DNA of 64,000 nt from DASZQL01 sp964391865 (GTDB taxonomy: Bacteria > Planctomycetota > Phycisphaerae > Phycisphaerales > UBA1924): positions 434,001-498,000 of the forward strand of contig CAYMNQ010000002.1 in assembly GCA_964391865.1 (NCBI GenBank), written 5' to 3'. Shown here in pieces: positions 49,817-57,306 of the stretch; position 1 is the first letter of the stretch, and every line of letters begins with the position of its first letter. Under the pieces are notes generated by a model. The model saw nothing but the letters and a program-made list of their open reading frames with translations, was not told the DNA's origin and did not search any database. The translations under genes were made by a program, and so were the position numbers.

Positions 49817-50725
49817 ATGACGACGACCGGCGAGACAACGAAACTGCCCATCGAGCGCGACGGCTCGGGCGTCGTCACACTCACGCTGCGCTCGGCCCGG
49901 CCCGTTGTCGTGCTCGAGTGGTCGCTGCTGAAATCGATCAACGCGGCGCTCAACGAGATCAGCAGCTGGGTGTCGGTGAAGGGATTCGTGCTTGCGAGCG
50001 ACTCGCGCGTCTTCATCGCCGGTGCGGACTTGAAAGAGATTGCAGGGCTGACCGACGGCGAGTTGAATGACTATCTCGCGTTCGGTCAGCACGTCTACGG
50101 CAGGATTGCGCGGCTGCCCTGCACGACGGTCGCCGCCATCAACGGCGCGGTCTTGGGCGGAGGTCTCGAGATCGCAATGCATTGCGATCACCTGATCGGG
50201 ACCGCGCCGAAGCCGGGAACACCGGAGAAGCCCAGTCGCCCGTACCCCGTCGGATTGCCCGAGGCGGGCCTGTCGATCTGCCCCGGCTGGGGCGGGACGT
50301 GCCTGCTGCCGGCGCGGATGGACGCGGCACGCGCGATCACCATGACCGCGACAGGCAAGACGTTCACGGCGATCGACGCGCGCGAGGCGGGGTTGCTGGA
50401 AGAACTCGTCGAACCTGCCGGGGATCAGCCGGTATTGCTGTCGAAAGCACGCCAGCTCGCGCTCACGCCGAAGTCCGCCGCGCGGGCCGAGCCGATCGCG
50501 ATCACGACCCCCGAGCGCCGCGCCGCGGCGAGATCGGCGTTCGACAAGGTCCGCGCGGAACTGCCGAGGACCCAGGCCGCCGCCGCCGTCGCCGACTGCG
50601 TCGAACAAGGGATCACGCACGGCTGGCAAGCGTGTCTCGACGCCGAACGAAAACACCTCATCCGCCTTCGCGGCACGGACGAAGGCACAGCCGCGATCAA
50701 GGCGTTTCTTGAGAAGAACGGATAA
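49817..50725 (+). CDS. Enoyl-CoA hydratase/isomerase family protein
   Basis: A 302-residue crotonase-fold protein. The oxyanion-hole motif 'RVFIAGADLKEIAGLTDGEL' and the active-site loop 'TTVAAINGAVLGGGLEIAMHCDHLIG' fit the hydratase half of multifunctional beta-oxidation proteins; 'PEAGLSICPGWGGTCLLPARM' corresponds to the second catalytic loop. The usual 3-hydroxyacyl-CoA dehydrogenase half is missing. The C-terminal 80 residues are helical. An acyl-CoA dehydrogenase gene follows, so a role in fatty-acid breakdown is likely. The start is the ATG at 49817; a TTG three bases earlier is also in frame. Confidence 0.87.
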   Translation: MTTTGETTKLPIERDGSGVVTLTLRSARPVVVLEWSLLKSINAALNEISSWVSVKGFVLASDSRVFIAGADLKEIAGLTDGELNDYLAFGQHVYGRIARLPCTTVAAINGAVLGGGLEIAMHCDHLIGTAPKPGTPEKPSRPYPVGLPEAGLSICPGWGGTCLLPARMDAARAITMTATGKTFTAIDAREAGLLEELVEPAGDQPVLLSKARQLALTPKSAARAEPIAITTPERRAAARSAFDKVRAELPRTQAAAAVADCVEQGITHGWQACLDAERKHLIRLRGTDEGTAAIKAFLEKNG

Positions 50726-50810
50726 CCGCCGAAGGCATCAAGCCACCCAGCCATCAAGCCATCGAGTGAAGACCCCGCGTTCCCAACTCAGCACTCGCTT
50801 CTCAGCACTC

Positions 50811-50853
50811 TTCCGCAAGCCTCATCCCGCAAGCCCCAAGCCCGGAGCCTCGC
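50811..50853 (+). repeat. Pyrimidine-rich heptad leader before the acyl-CoA dehydrogenase gene
   Basis: CTTCCGCAAGCCTCATCCCGCAAGCCCCAAGCCCGG... runs up to the start codon at 50854. It belongs to the C-rich CAAGCC-unit family that also precedes the genes at 54999 and 55400. There is no Shine-Dalgarno site. Confidence 0.55.
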
Positions 50854-52842
50854 ATGAGCCAGATCAAAGCCGACCTCAAGTCCATGAAGGGTATTTCCGC
50901 CAAGGACGCGAAGATGATCGCGGACGCCGAGGTGCTGCTCGGCCCGGACCCGGAGGAGATGGGCTTCGTCCAGAACATGTTCTGGGGCAACATCCGCGAG
51001 GAACTCGTCTTCCCGTACCCGAAGAACGACGCGGAGGAGACCGCCCGCTGCGATCAGTTGATCGCCGCGCTCGATGAGTACCTGCGCACCGAGCATCCCT
51101 CGATCCCGATCGATCAGGATCAGGAAATCCCCCGCTGGGTCATCGACAAGCTCTTCACCCTCGGCGTGATGGGCATGACCATCCCGAAGGAATTCGGCGG
51201 GCTGGGCATGGGCGTCACCAGCTACGTGCGCGTGCTCGAGAAGATCGGCGAGTACTGCGGCTCGACGGCGGTGCTCGTCTCCGCGCACCAGTCGATCGGC
51301 TGCAAGGCGGTCATGCTCTTCGGCAACACGGAGCAGAAGAAGCAGTGGCTGCCGCGCCTCGCGAAGGACTGGGTCTCGGCGTTCTGCCTCTCCGAGCCGA
51401 ACGTCGGCTGCGACGCGGGCGGGCAGGAGACGCGCTGCGAACTCTCCGCCGACGGCTCGCACTACATCCTGAACGGCGAGAAGAAGTGGGCCACCAGCGG
51501 CGCGCTCTCGGGCCTCTTCACCGTGATGGCGAAGCAGAAACTCAAGGACAAATCCGGCAAGGACGTCGAACGCGTCACCGCCCTCGTCTGCCACCCGGAG
51601 ATGGAAGGCATCGACATCTTCCAGAAGAACCGCAGCAAGTGCGGCATCCGCGGCACGTGGCAGGCACGCATCAAATTCAACAACGTCAAGGTCCCCAAGG
51701 ACCACCTGCTCCATGAAGAGGGCAAGGGCCTGAACGTCGCGCTCACGTGCCTGAACTACGGGCGCTGCACCCTCTCCGCCGGCATGCTGGGCGGCGCTCG
51801 GCGGGCGATGGACCAAGCGATCAAGTGGGGCCGCACGCGCTACCAGTTCCAGCGCCCGCTCGCGGACTTCGACCTCGTGCAGATGCGCATCGCCCGGATG
51901 GCGGCGCTCTGCTACGCGATGGACGCGATGCTCTACATGACCACCGGCTTCCTCGACCGAAAGGACGAGGACATCCGCATCGAGACCGCCATCTGCAAGA
52001 CCTTCTGCTCCGAGATGGGCTGGCGCGCCGTCAACGACGCCGTCCAGATCATGGGCGGCGAGAGCTACATGACGGAGAACGAGGTCGAACGCATCTTCCG
52101 CGACTCACGCATCAACCTGATCGTCGAGGGCGCGAACGAGGTCATGCAGTCCTTCATCTTCGCCTACGGCGGGAAGGCGCTCGCGGAGCAGATGCTGGGC
52201 GTGCAGGCGTTCATCATGCCCGAGCCGCAGAAGGGGCTCTTCGCGCCGGTGAACATCGCCGCCACGCTGAAGAACGCGTTCAACACGAAGGTGATGGGCA
52301 AAGCGATCCCGCTGGGGCTCGAGATTTTCCTCGGCATGAAGAAGTCGCCCGGGCGGATCACGCGCCTGCACCCGTCGCTGGCGCCGTGGACCGACAAGAT
52401 GGCCCGACTGATCCGCGACCACAGCCACGAGTTCAAGCTCGCGAGCTGGGTGAACAAAGAGAAGATTTTGGATCGGCAGACGGTGCAGGCCCGCATCGCC
52501 GACGCCGCGATCTACATCCACGCCATGATCTGCACGCTGAGCAAGCTCGACCAGCAGATCCGCGCGGGCGAGGACGGCGTGGAGTTCGAGCGCGACCGCA
52601 CCGCCGCCCTGCACTTCCTCGACATGGCGGAAGGCTGGATCCGCGAGTGCTGGCGGGGCTTGCGCGAGAACCCGGACACAAGCATGCGCATCGCCGCCGC
52701 CGCCGCCATGAAGCTGAACGACACCATGCCCAACAACCTCTTCTCGGTCCACGAGAGAAGCCCCAGCGCCGCCGGAACCGGGCGCACACTGCGCCAGGAC
52801 GGCATCAAGCAATTCCCAGGCGAGAAACACGCCCACGTTTGA
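50854..52842 (+). CDS. Acyl-CoA dehydrogenase, long (VLCAD/ACAD9-like) form
   Basis: A 662-residue FAD enzyme that oxidises acyl-CoA to trans-2-enoyl-CoA. The N-terminal and middle domains hold 'MTIPKEFGGLGMGVTSYVRVLE', 'AFCLSEPNVGCDAGGQETRC' and 'YILNGEKKWATSGALS'. The catalytic Glu region is 'RINLIVEGANEVMQSFIF'. An additional C-terminal helical domain of about 170 residues makes it much longer than the common 380-residue form and is like very-long-chain dehydrogenases, which bind membranes. It pairs with the upstream enoyl-CoA hydratase. Confidence 0.92.
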   Translation: MSQIKADLKSMKGISAKDAKMIADAEVLLGPDPEEMGFVQNMFWGNIREELVFPYPKNDAEETARCDQLIAALDEYLRTEHPSIPIDQDQEIPRWVIDKLFTLGVMGMTIPKEFGGLGMGVTSYVRVLEKIGEYCGSTAVLVSAHQSIGCKAVMLFGNTEQKKQWLPRLAKDWVSAFCLSEPNVGCDAGGQETRCELSADGSHYILNGEKKWATSGALSGLFTVMAKQKLKDKSGKDVERVTALVCHPEMEGIDIFQKNRSKCGIRGTWQARIKFNNVKVPKDHLLHEEGKGLNVALTCLNYGRCTLSAGMLGGARRAMDQAIKWGRTRYQFQRPLADFDLVQMRIARMAALCYAMDAMLYMTTGFLDRKDEDIRIETAICKTFCSEMGWRAVNDAVQIMGGESYMTENEVERIFRDSRINLIVEGANEVMQSFIFAYGGKALAEQMLGVQAFIMPEPQKGLFAPVNIAATLKNAFNTKVMGKAIPLGLEIFLGMKKSPGRITRLHPSLAPWTDKMARLIRDHSHEFKLASWVNKEKILDRQTVQARIADAAIYIHAMICTLSKLDQQIRAGEDGVEFERDRTAALHFLDMAEGWIRECWRGLRENPDTSMRIAAAAAMKLNDTMPNNLFSVHERSPSAAGTGRTLRQDGIKQFPGEKHAHV

Positions 52843-52851
52843 AGAACTTGA

Positions 52852-53062
52852 CCACAGAGGACACAGTGATCACAGAGAAGAAAGACTGAGAGGGATTTTG
52901 ATCTGATTCAGAATGATCAAAGGCAGGCTCGATCGATCGGATCACTACGAGAGCCCGCTTTGAACTATTCGTTCTGACTCCCCGCTTCTTCCGAGTTTTT
53001 CTGGTTCTTTCCATCGCATTCTTCTCTTGTTTTCTTCTCTGTGCCCTCTGTGTCCTCTGTGG
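52852..53062. repeat. CCACAGA-type inverted repeat
   Basis: Arms at 52852-52883 and 53031-53062 match at 29 of 32 positions (CCACAGAGGACACAG... and ...AGAGAAGAAA) around a 147-bp centre. It fills most of the 236-bp gap between the acyl-CoA dehydrogenase and E1 alpha genes and ends 16 bp before the E1 alpha start. A related pair is at 11731-11822. Confidence 0.75.
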
Positions 53063-53078
53063 TGAACAAGGATCGACC

Positions 53079-54194
53079 ATGCCCAAGAAAACCATCTACG
53101 AAGCGAAGATCGAGCACACGCAGATTCTCGACGAGCACGGCAAGCTCGACGAGAAGCTCGCGAAGAACACGCTCACGAGCGACGACGTCGTGTTCCTCTA
53201 CGAGCAGATGTCGATCAGCCGCCATTACGACGAGATCGCCTTCAAGCTCCAGCGCTCGGGGCGCATGGGCACCTACCCGCAGAACAAGGGGCAGGAAGCC
53301 GGCCCCGCCGGCATCGGCTACGCCGTCCGCCAGCGCGGCATGAAAGACTGGCTCGTCCCCTGCTACCGCGAGAACCTCGCGCTCTTCCTCAACGGCCTCC
53401 CGATGGAGCACATCCTGCTGCACTGGATGGGCGACGAGCGCGGCAACCAGATCCCCGAGGGCGTGAACATCATGCCCATCTCGATCCCCATCGGCACCCA
53501 CCCGCTCCACGCCGCCGGGCTCGCCTGGGCCGAGAAGTACCGCAAGAGCGGGCGCATCGCGCTCACCTTCTTCGGCGACGGCGCCACCAGCGAGGGCGAC
53601 GTCCACGAAGCGATGAACTTCGCCAGCGCCATGAAGCTGCCCGTCGTCTTCTTCTGCCAGAACAATTTCTGGGCCATCAGCGTGCCGCGCGCCATCCAGA
53701 CCGGCAGCGAGACGATCGTGCAGAAGGGTCTCGCGTACGGGCTGAAATGCTTCCAGATCGACGGCAACGACATCTTCGCCAGCTACAAGGTCGGCAAGGA
53801 AGCGATCGAACTCGCCGCCAGCGAGAACCAGCCGGTGTTCATCGAAGCCGTGACGTACCGGCTGGGCGATCACACCACGGCCGACGACGCGCGCCGCTAC
53901 CGCGACCCGAAGGAAGTCGAGGCGTGGCAGAAGAAGGACCCGCTCATCCGCACGCGCAAGTACATGGAATCGAAGGGCCTCTGGAACGACAAGAAGCAGA
54001 AGGCGCTCGAAGAAAAGGCGAAGGAGATCGTCGACGCGGTGGTGAAGCGTGCCGAGGGCATCGCGACGCCGTCGAAGGACGACATTTTCAACTACACCTA
54101 CGCGGAGCTGCCCGACGAACTGATCCGCCAGCGCGAGACGATGCGGACGAATTCGCTGGGGCAGTTGCCGGAGCAGGAGCGGTTACGTCGATGA
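53079..54194 (+). CDS. 2-oxoacid (pyruvate-type) dehydrogenase E1 component, alpha subunit
   Basis: A 371-residue thiamine-diphosphate enzyme subunit that decarboxylates a 2-oxoacid within the dehydrogenase complex. The cofactor motif is 'GDGATSEGDVHEAMNFASAM' to 'FFCQNNFWAIS'. Other family marks are 'QEAGPAGIGYAVRQRGMKDWLVPCYREN' and the regulated-loop region 'YRLGDHTTADDARRY'. The sequence is closer to pyruvate or branched-chain E1 alpha than to single-chain AceE. The beta subunit gene lies at 55400, separated by three small genes. No E2 or E3 gene is in the window. A 4-bp overlap couples it to the lipoprotein gene that follows. Confidence 0.92.
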   Translation: MPKKTIYEAKIEHTQILDEHGKLDEKLAKNTLTSDDVVFLYEQMSISRHYDEIAFKLQRSGRMGTYPQNKGQEAGPAGIGYAVRQRGMKDWLVPCYRENLALFLNGLPMEHILLHWMGDERGNQIPEGVNIMPISIPIGTHPLHAAGLAWAEKYRKSGRIALTFFGDGATSEGDVHEAMNFASAMKLPVVFFCQNNFWAISVPRAIQTGSETIVQKGLAYGLKCFQIDGNDIFASYKVGKEAIELAASENQPVFIEAVTYRLGDHTTADDARRYRDPKEVEAWQKKDPLIRTRKYMESKGLWNDKKQKALEEKAKEIVDAVVKRAEGIATPSKDDIFNYTYAELPDELIRQRETMRTNSLGQLPEQERLRR

Positions 54195-54664
54195 AGCATG
54201 TAGCGACTGCCATTCTGATCGCGATTGGCTCCGCGGGTTGCGCGTCGCCGACTCGTCACGCGTCGATTGCCGATGAAATCGCTGTCGAAGTTGTCAACAC
54301 GGACGGAAAAACGACGACCGCCGAAGTGATCGAGCAGATCCACGGCGCTTATATATCCCTTCCCGTCTATGGCAACGCTATCACACTAAATGAGAAGACA
54401 AGCGATCGGCTCGTGCTTGAGGCCGACATCTGGCGCATCGGTGCTTCGATGGCTCCACGCGTCGGCAAAGAAGAGAAAGGCATCAGGTCTCTTTGGATCT
54501 GGCAGGCGCGTTCTTCAACTGAGGGCGTCCTGGTCCATAGCAGCATGACGCCACTCGGCCCTCGATGGAGCACCATGACCGCCGTGGAGCGCGATGGGTA
54601 CCAAAGAATCTCTATGGACTTGATGAAACTGTGGCGCGAGGTACCTCGGCCCATTTCGAATTGA
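54191..54664 (+). CDS. Small putative lipoprotein
   Basis: A 157-residue exported protein. The start ATG overlaps the stop of the E1 alpha gene (ATGA). The N-terminus 'MKHVATAILIAIGSAGCASP' is a lipoprotein signal with lipobox 'SAGC'. The mature part is a mixed domain ('IAVEVVNTDGKTTTAEVIEQIHG', 'DRLVLEADIWRIGASM') without a known family. Its DNA is visibly less GC-rich and uses more A/T-ending codons than the neighbours, so it may have arrived by transfer. Nothing links it functionally to the dehydrogenase. Confidence 0.68.
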   Translation: MKHVATAILIAIGSAGCASPTRHASIADEIAVEVVNTDGKTTTAEVIEQIHGAYISLPVYGNAITLNEKTSDRLVLEADIWRIGASMAPRVGKEEKGIRSLWIWQARSSTEGVLVHSSMTPLGPRWSTMTAVERDGYQRISMDLMKLWREVPRPISN

Positions 54665-54698
54665 ATGCGCCGATTCCACCAGTACGAGACGCCGCGCG

Positions 54699-54956
54699 AT
54701 GAACCTTACAACTCTCCGAAAGCACTGGCAGCAGCGACCGTTCCGATCATTCGAGATCGAACTGTCCAACGGGCAGGTTCATCTCATCGATGATCCCGAC
54801 TGTTTCTGGATCCCGCCGGGGCGCTCGAGCAGCGTGTACGTCGCCGACAGGCGTGGCCTGCGCGAGATCGTGAACCCCGCGTACATCGTCGATGTTCGCC
54901 TCGCCAAGGGCCGCCAGACATCCAACCGCACCGTGCGCCGCCGCAAGGCCGGCTAG
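54699..54956 (+). CDS. Small conserved-type hypothetical protein
   Basis: An 85-residue protein. 'LRKHWQQRPFRSFEIELSNGQVHLIDDPDCFWIPPGRSSSVYV' has the pattern of a small beta-rich family common in Planctomycetota ('PFRPF.I.LSDG' followed by a 'V.HPD' stretch), from family knowledge. The C-terminus is basic ('GRQTSNRTVRRRKAG'). Members are often found in several copies per genome; their function is unknown. It lies between the two E1 subunit genes. Confidence 0.72.
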   Translation: MNLTTLRKHWQQRPFRSFEIELSNGQVHLIDDPDCFWIPPGRSSSVYVADRRGLREIVNPAYIVDVRLAKGRQTSNRTVRRRKAG

Positions 54957-54960
54957 TTCC

Positions 54961-54998
54961 TTCCTCTTCCGCAACCCGCACCCCGCAAGCCGCCCCCT
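54961..54998 (+). repeat. Short pyrimidine-rich leader
   Basis: TTCCTCTTCCGCAACCCGCACCCCGCAAGCCG... runs directly into the ATG at 54999. It is a short member of the C-rich leader family. Confidence 0.45.
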
Positions 54999-55286
54999 AT
55001 GCTCATCAAACTCACCGACACCGAAGGCAAGGACTTCTGGATCAACCCCCTCTACGTGAAAGCCGTCATGCCCGGCAAGGGCGGCACCACCAAGGTCTTC
55101 ATCCGCTTCGGCACCACTTTCAACAACTACGAGCAGCTCAAGGTGAGCGGCGACCCGCAGGCGATCGCCGACCTCATCAACGCCGGCATGCCCGAAGCCC
55201 CGGCGATCCTCGCCGCCGCCGGCATCACGGATGAACAAGACGAAGAAGCCCGCCAACAAGCCGCCGCCATAGCCGCCGCGGGATAG
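54999..55286 (+). CDS. Small FlbD-like hypothetical protein
   Basis: A 95-residue protein. The first 65 residues ('MLIKLTDTEGKDFWINPLYV', 'TKVFIRFGTTFNNYEQLKVSG') follow the pattern of the short FlbD family: a beta strand, a Leu/Ile-Asn-Pro turn, then two strands with a gapped 'V' helix. FlbD is flagellum-linked in some bacteria, but no flagellar gene is near. The last 30 residues are Ala/Glu-rich and probably disordered. Likeness is to fold pattern only; function is unknown. Confidence 0.65.
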   Translation: MLIKLTDTEGKDFWINPLYVKAVMPGKGGTTKVFIRFGTTFNNYEQLKVSGDPQAIADLINAGMPEAPAILAAAGITDEQDEEARQQAAAIAAAG

Positions 55287-55317
55287 ATATCCCTGCAGAA
55301 CCACCCATCCGCGTCGA

Positions 55318-55399
55318 TTCCCTCTCGACTTCCGCCTTCCGCCCTTCCGACTCCCCTCTCATCACTCTCCCCAAGCCCCACCCCACAAGCCCAACCCCC
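55318..55399 (+). repeat. Pyrimidine-rich leader of the E1 beta gene
   Basis: CTTCCGCC-type units (including the exact 17-mer CCTTCCGCCCTTCCGAC at 55335-55351, also found at 32141-32157) are followed by CCCCAAGCCCCACCCCACAAGCCC up to the start codon. No Shine-Dalgarno site is present. Confidence 0.65.
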
Positions 55400-56374
55400 A
55401 TGGCCAACCTCACCCTCGTCCAAGCCATCAACCTCGCCCTCACCCAGGAAATGGAGGCCGACGACCGCGTCATCCTCCTCGGCGAGGATGTCGGCAAAAA
55501 CGGCGGCGTCTTCCGCGTCACCGAAGGGCTCCAAGCCCGCTTCGGCGAGAGCCGCGTCGTCGACTCGCCCCTCGCCGAGAGCGGCATCATCGGCTCGGCC
55601 ATCGGGCTCGCGATGGCCGGGCTGCGCCCCGTCCCCGAGATCCAGTTCGAGGGCTTCCTCGGCCCCGCGTACGACCAGATCGTGAACCACGCCGCACGCT
55701 ACCGCACACGCAGCCGCGGCGCCGTGACCATCCCGCTCACCATCCGCATCCCCGTCGGCGGCGGCATCCACGCCCCCGAACTCCACTCCGATTCACCCGA
55801 AGCCATCTACGCCCACACCCCCGGGCTCAAAGTCGTCATGCCCAGCAGCCCGTACGACGCGAAGGGCCTCCTCATCTCCGCCATCCGCGACCCCGACCCC
55901 GTGATGTTCTTCGAGCCCAAGCGCATCTACCGGGCCTTCCGCGAGGAAGTCCCCGAGGACGAATACACCGTGCCCATCGGCAAGGCGAAGATCGTCGAAG
56001 AAGGCACGGACCTCACCATCATCTCATGGGGCGCGACGGTCCTGCAGTGCGTCGAAGCGATGGACACGCTCCCCGACGACCTCTCCGTCGAGCTCATCGA
56101 CCTCCGCACGATCTACCCGATCGATCAGGACACCCTCATCGAAAGCGTGCAGAAAACCGGCCGCTGCGTGATCGTCCACGAAGCCCCCAAAACCTGCGGC
56201 CTCGGCGCCGAGATCGCCACCATCATCCAGGAACACTGCTTCCTCCACCTCCACGCCCCGGTCCAGCGCGTCTGCGGCTTCGACACCATCATGCCGTACT
56301 ACAAGCTGGAACTGGAATACCTGCCAAACGCGGAACGCATCGCGGAGGCGGTGCTGGCGTGTGCAGCGTATTGA
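55400..56374 (+). CDS. 2-oxoacid (pyruvate-type) dehydrogenase E1 component, beta subunit
   Basis: A 324-residue partner of the E1 alpha subunit. Family marks: 'LVQAINLALTQEMEADDRVILLGEDVGKNGGVFRVTEGL', 'RVVDSPLAESGIIGSAIGLAMAGLRPVPEIQF', 'VVMPSSPYDAKGLL' and the C-terminal transketolase-like domain 'GRCVIVHEAPKTCGLGAEIA'. Together the alpha and beta subunits form an alpha2-beta2 enzyme using thiamine diphosphate and lipoyl-E2. The gene has its own pyrimidine-rich leader and is split from the alpha gene by three small genes, an unusual order. Confidence 0.93.
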   Translation: MANLTLVQAINLALTQEMEADDRVILLGEDVGKNGGVFRVTEGLQARFGESRVVDSPLAESGIIGSAIGLAMAGLRPVPEIQFEGFLGPAYDQIVNHAARYRTRSRGAVTIPLTIRIPVGGGIHAPELHSDSPEAIYAHTPGLKVVMPSSPYDAKGLLISAIRDPDPVMFFEPKRIYRAFREEVPEDEYTVPIGKAKIVEEGTDLTIISWGATVLQCVEAMDTLPDDLSVELIDLRTIYPIDQDTLIESVQKTGRCVIVHEAPKTCGLGAEIATIIQEHCFLHLHAPVQRVCGFDTIMPYYKLELEYLPNAERIAEAVLACAAY

Positions 56375-56474
56375 CGAGACTTTCTATTTCTTCGATTCAA
56401 TCTTCTGCTTCATTGCTGCAGTGGCAGCAGGCGTGACATATAAGTCGTGAAAGAGAAGCTCGACAACACGGCAG

Positions 56475-56587
56475 GTGGCATCGAAGTCCCCACTGATCGT
56501 GCCATCGAAGTCCGCTCTGGGACTTCGATGCTCCGGTGCTCGAGTCAACCCCATACCATCGAAGTCGGCGGAACCGACTTCGATGGC
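56475..56587 (+). repeat. 113-bp palindrome-rich element, left copy
   Basis: It contains five CATCGAAGTC units in the order forward, forward, reverse, forward, reverse (56479, 56503, 56521, 56557, 56576). Units 2-3 and 4-5 form hairpins with 10-bp stems. A near copy lies in the same direction at 57142-57255; the DUF7832-like gene is between them. Confidence 0.88.
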
Positions 56588-56642
56588 ACATCATCTCGAA
56601 GCCGCCTACCGTTGAACAACCGACGCTATCTTGGTAACAGCC

Positions 56643-57074
56643 ATGCCCGACGCGATCGCCTACGACAAAGCGAAATGGCACTACGAGGGTAACTACCCGG
56701 CCGAACTCCCCGAACGCCAAGCCTTCGTCCACATCGGCTTCATGCTCGGCTGGGCGGCCCAAAGAGGACTGCTCGACGAAGAGTTCTTTGGAGATTTTCG
56801 CGCTGAGGTCGAGTCCTTTTCGAGACGAGAACTGACCGGTCCGCGTTTGCTTCAAATCTGTGATGGGGCCCTGTGCAACGACATGCTTTCCGCCGCAGCC
56901 AACGAATTCCTGTCGAGCTACTATGACCCGACGTACTTTCAAGACTACGAAGCCTGCTTTAAAAACGAGTCGTTGCCCACTCTCTATCACGTCGCAGACA
57001 CATGGTCGAACTTCGATCGTGTGACCAGTATCCTTGACCAACGATTCCAAGAATGGCAATCGCGTCGGAACTAG
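56643..57074 (+). CDS. DUF7832-like protein between two direct repeats
   Basis: A 143-residue cytoplasmic protein. 'YDKAKWHYEGNYPAELPERQAFVHIGFMLGWAAQRGLLDEEF' matches, from family knowledge, the DUF7832 pattern. A Cys/Asp-containing middle ('LLQICDGALCNDMLSAAANEF') and a C-terminal helix ('SILDQRFQEWQSRR') follow. Function is unknown; families of this type are scattered among bacteria, sometimes near toxin or immunity genes. GC content is lower than in its neighbours. It is framed by two 113-bp direct repeats, like a cassette. The start at 56643 is favoured over GTG at 56631. Confidence 0.75.
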   Translation: MPDAIAYDKAKWHYEGNYPAELPERQAFVHIGFMLGWAAQRGLLDEEFFGDFRAEVESFSRRELTGPRLLQICDGALCNDMLSAAANEFLSSYYDPTYFQDYEACFKNESLPTLYHVADTWSNFDRVTSILDQRFQEWQSRRN

Positions 57075-57091
57075 GGCGGCAGGGGGCGTGG

Positions 57092-57125
57092 CACGACAGG
57101 CGGCAGCTTTGGGCCGACTGTCGTG
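57092..57125. repeat. Covarying hairpin, copy A
   Basis: Stem CACGACAG/CTGTCGTG (57092-57099, 57118-57125), a G/A bulge pair, inner stem CGGC/GCCG, loop AGCTTTGG. It has the same layout as 59268-59301, with a compensated change in the outer stem. It begins 18 bp after the DUF7832-like gene stop. Confidence 0.8.
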
Positions 57126-57141
57126 TTCGGATATCCGGCGA

Positions 57142-57255
57142 GTGGCATCGAAGTTCCCTTCGGTCGTGCCATCGAAGTCCGCTTTTGGGACTTCGATGTT
57201 CCGACGCTCGGCTCACCCCAAGCACATCGAAGTCGGAGGAACCAACTTCGATGGC
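57142..57255 (+). repeat. 114-bp palindrome-rich element, right copy
   Basis: Near-identical in layout to 56475-56587, with five CATCGAAGTC-type units in the same order; the first and last carry single changes (CATCGAAGTT, AACTTCGATG). It ends 52 bp before the stop of the coiled-coil lipoprotein gene on the other strand. Confidence 0.88.
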
Positions 57256-57306
57256 GCGCCGCCCCTCCGGTTCCCGCACCCTTGACTTCTCCGATCCCGA
57301 TCATCA

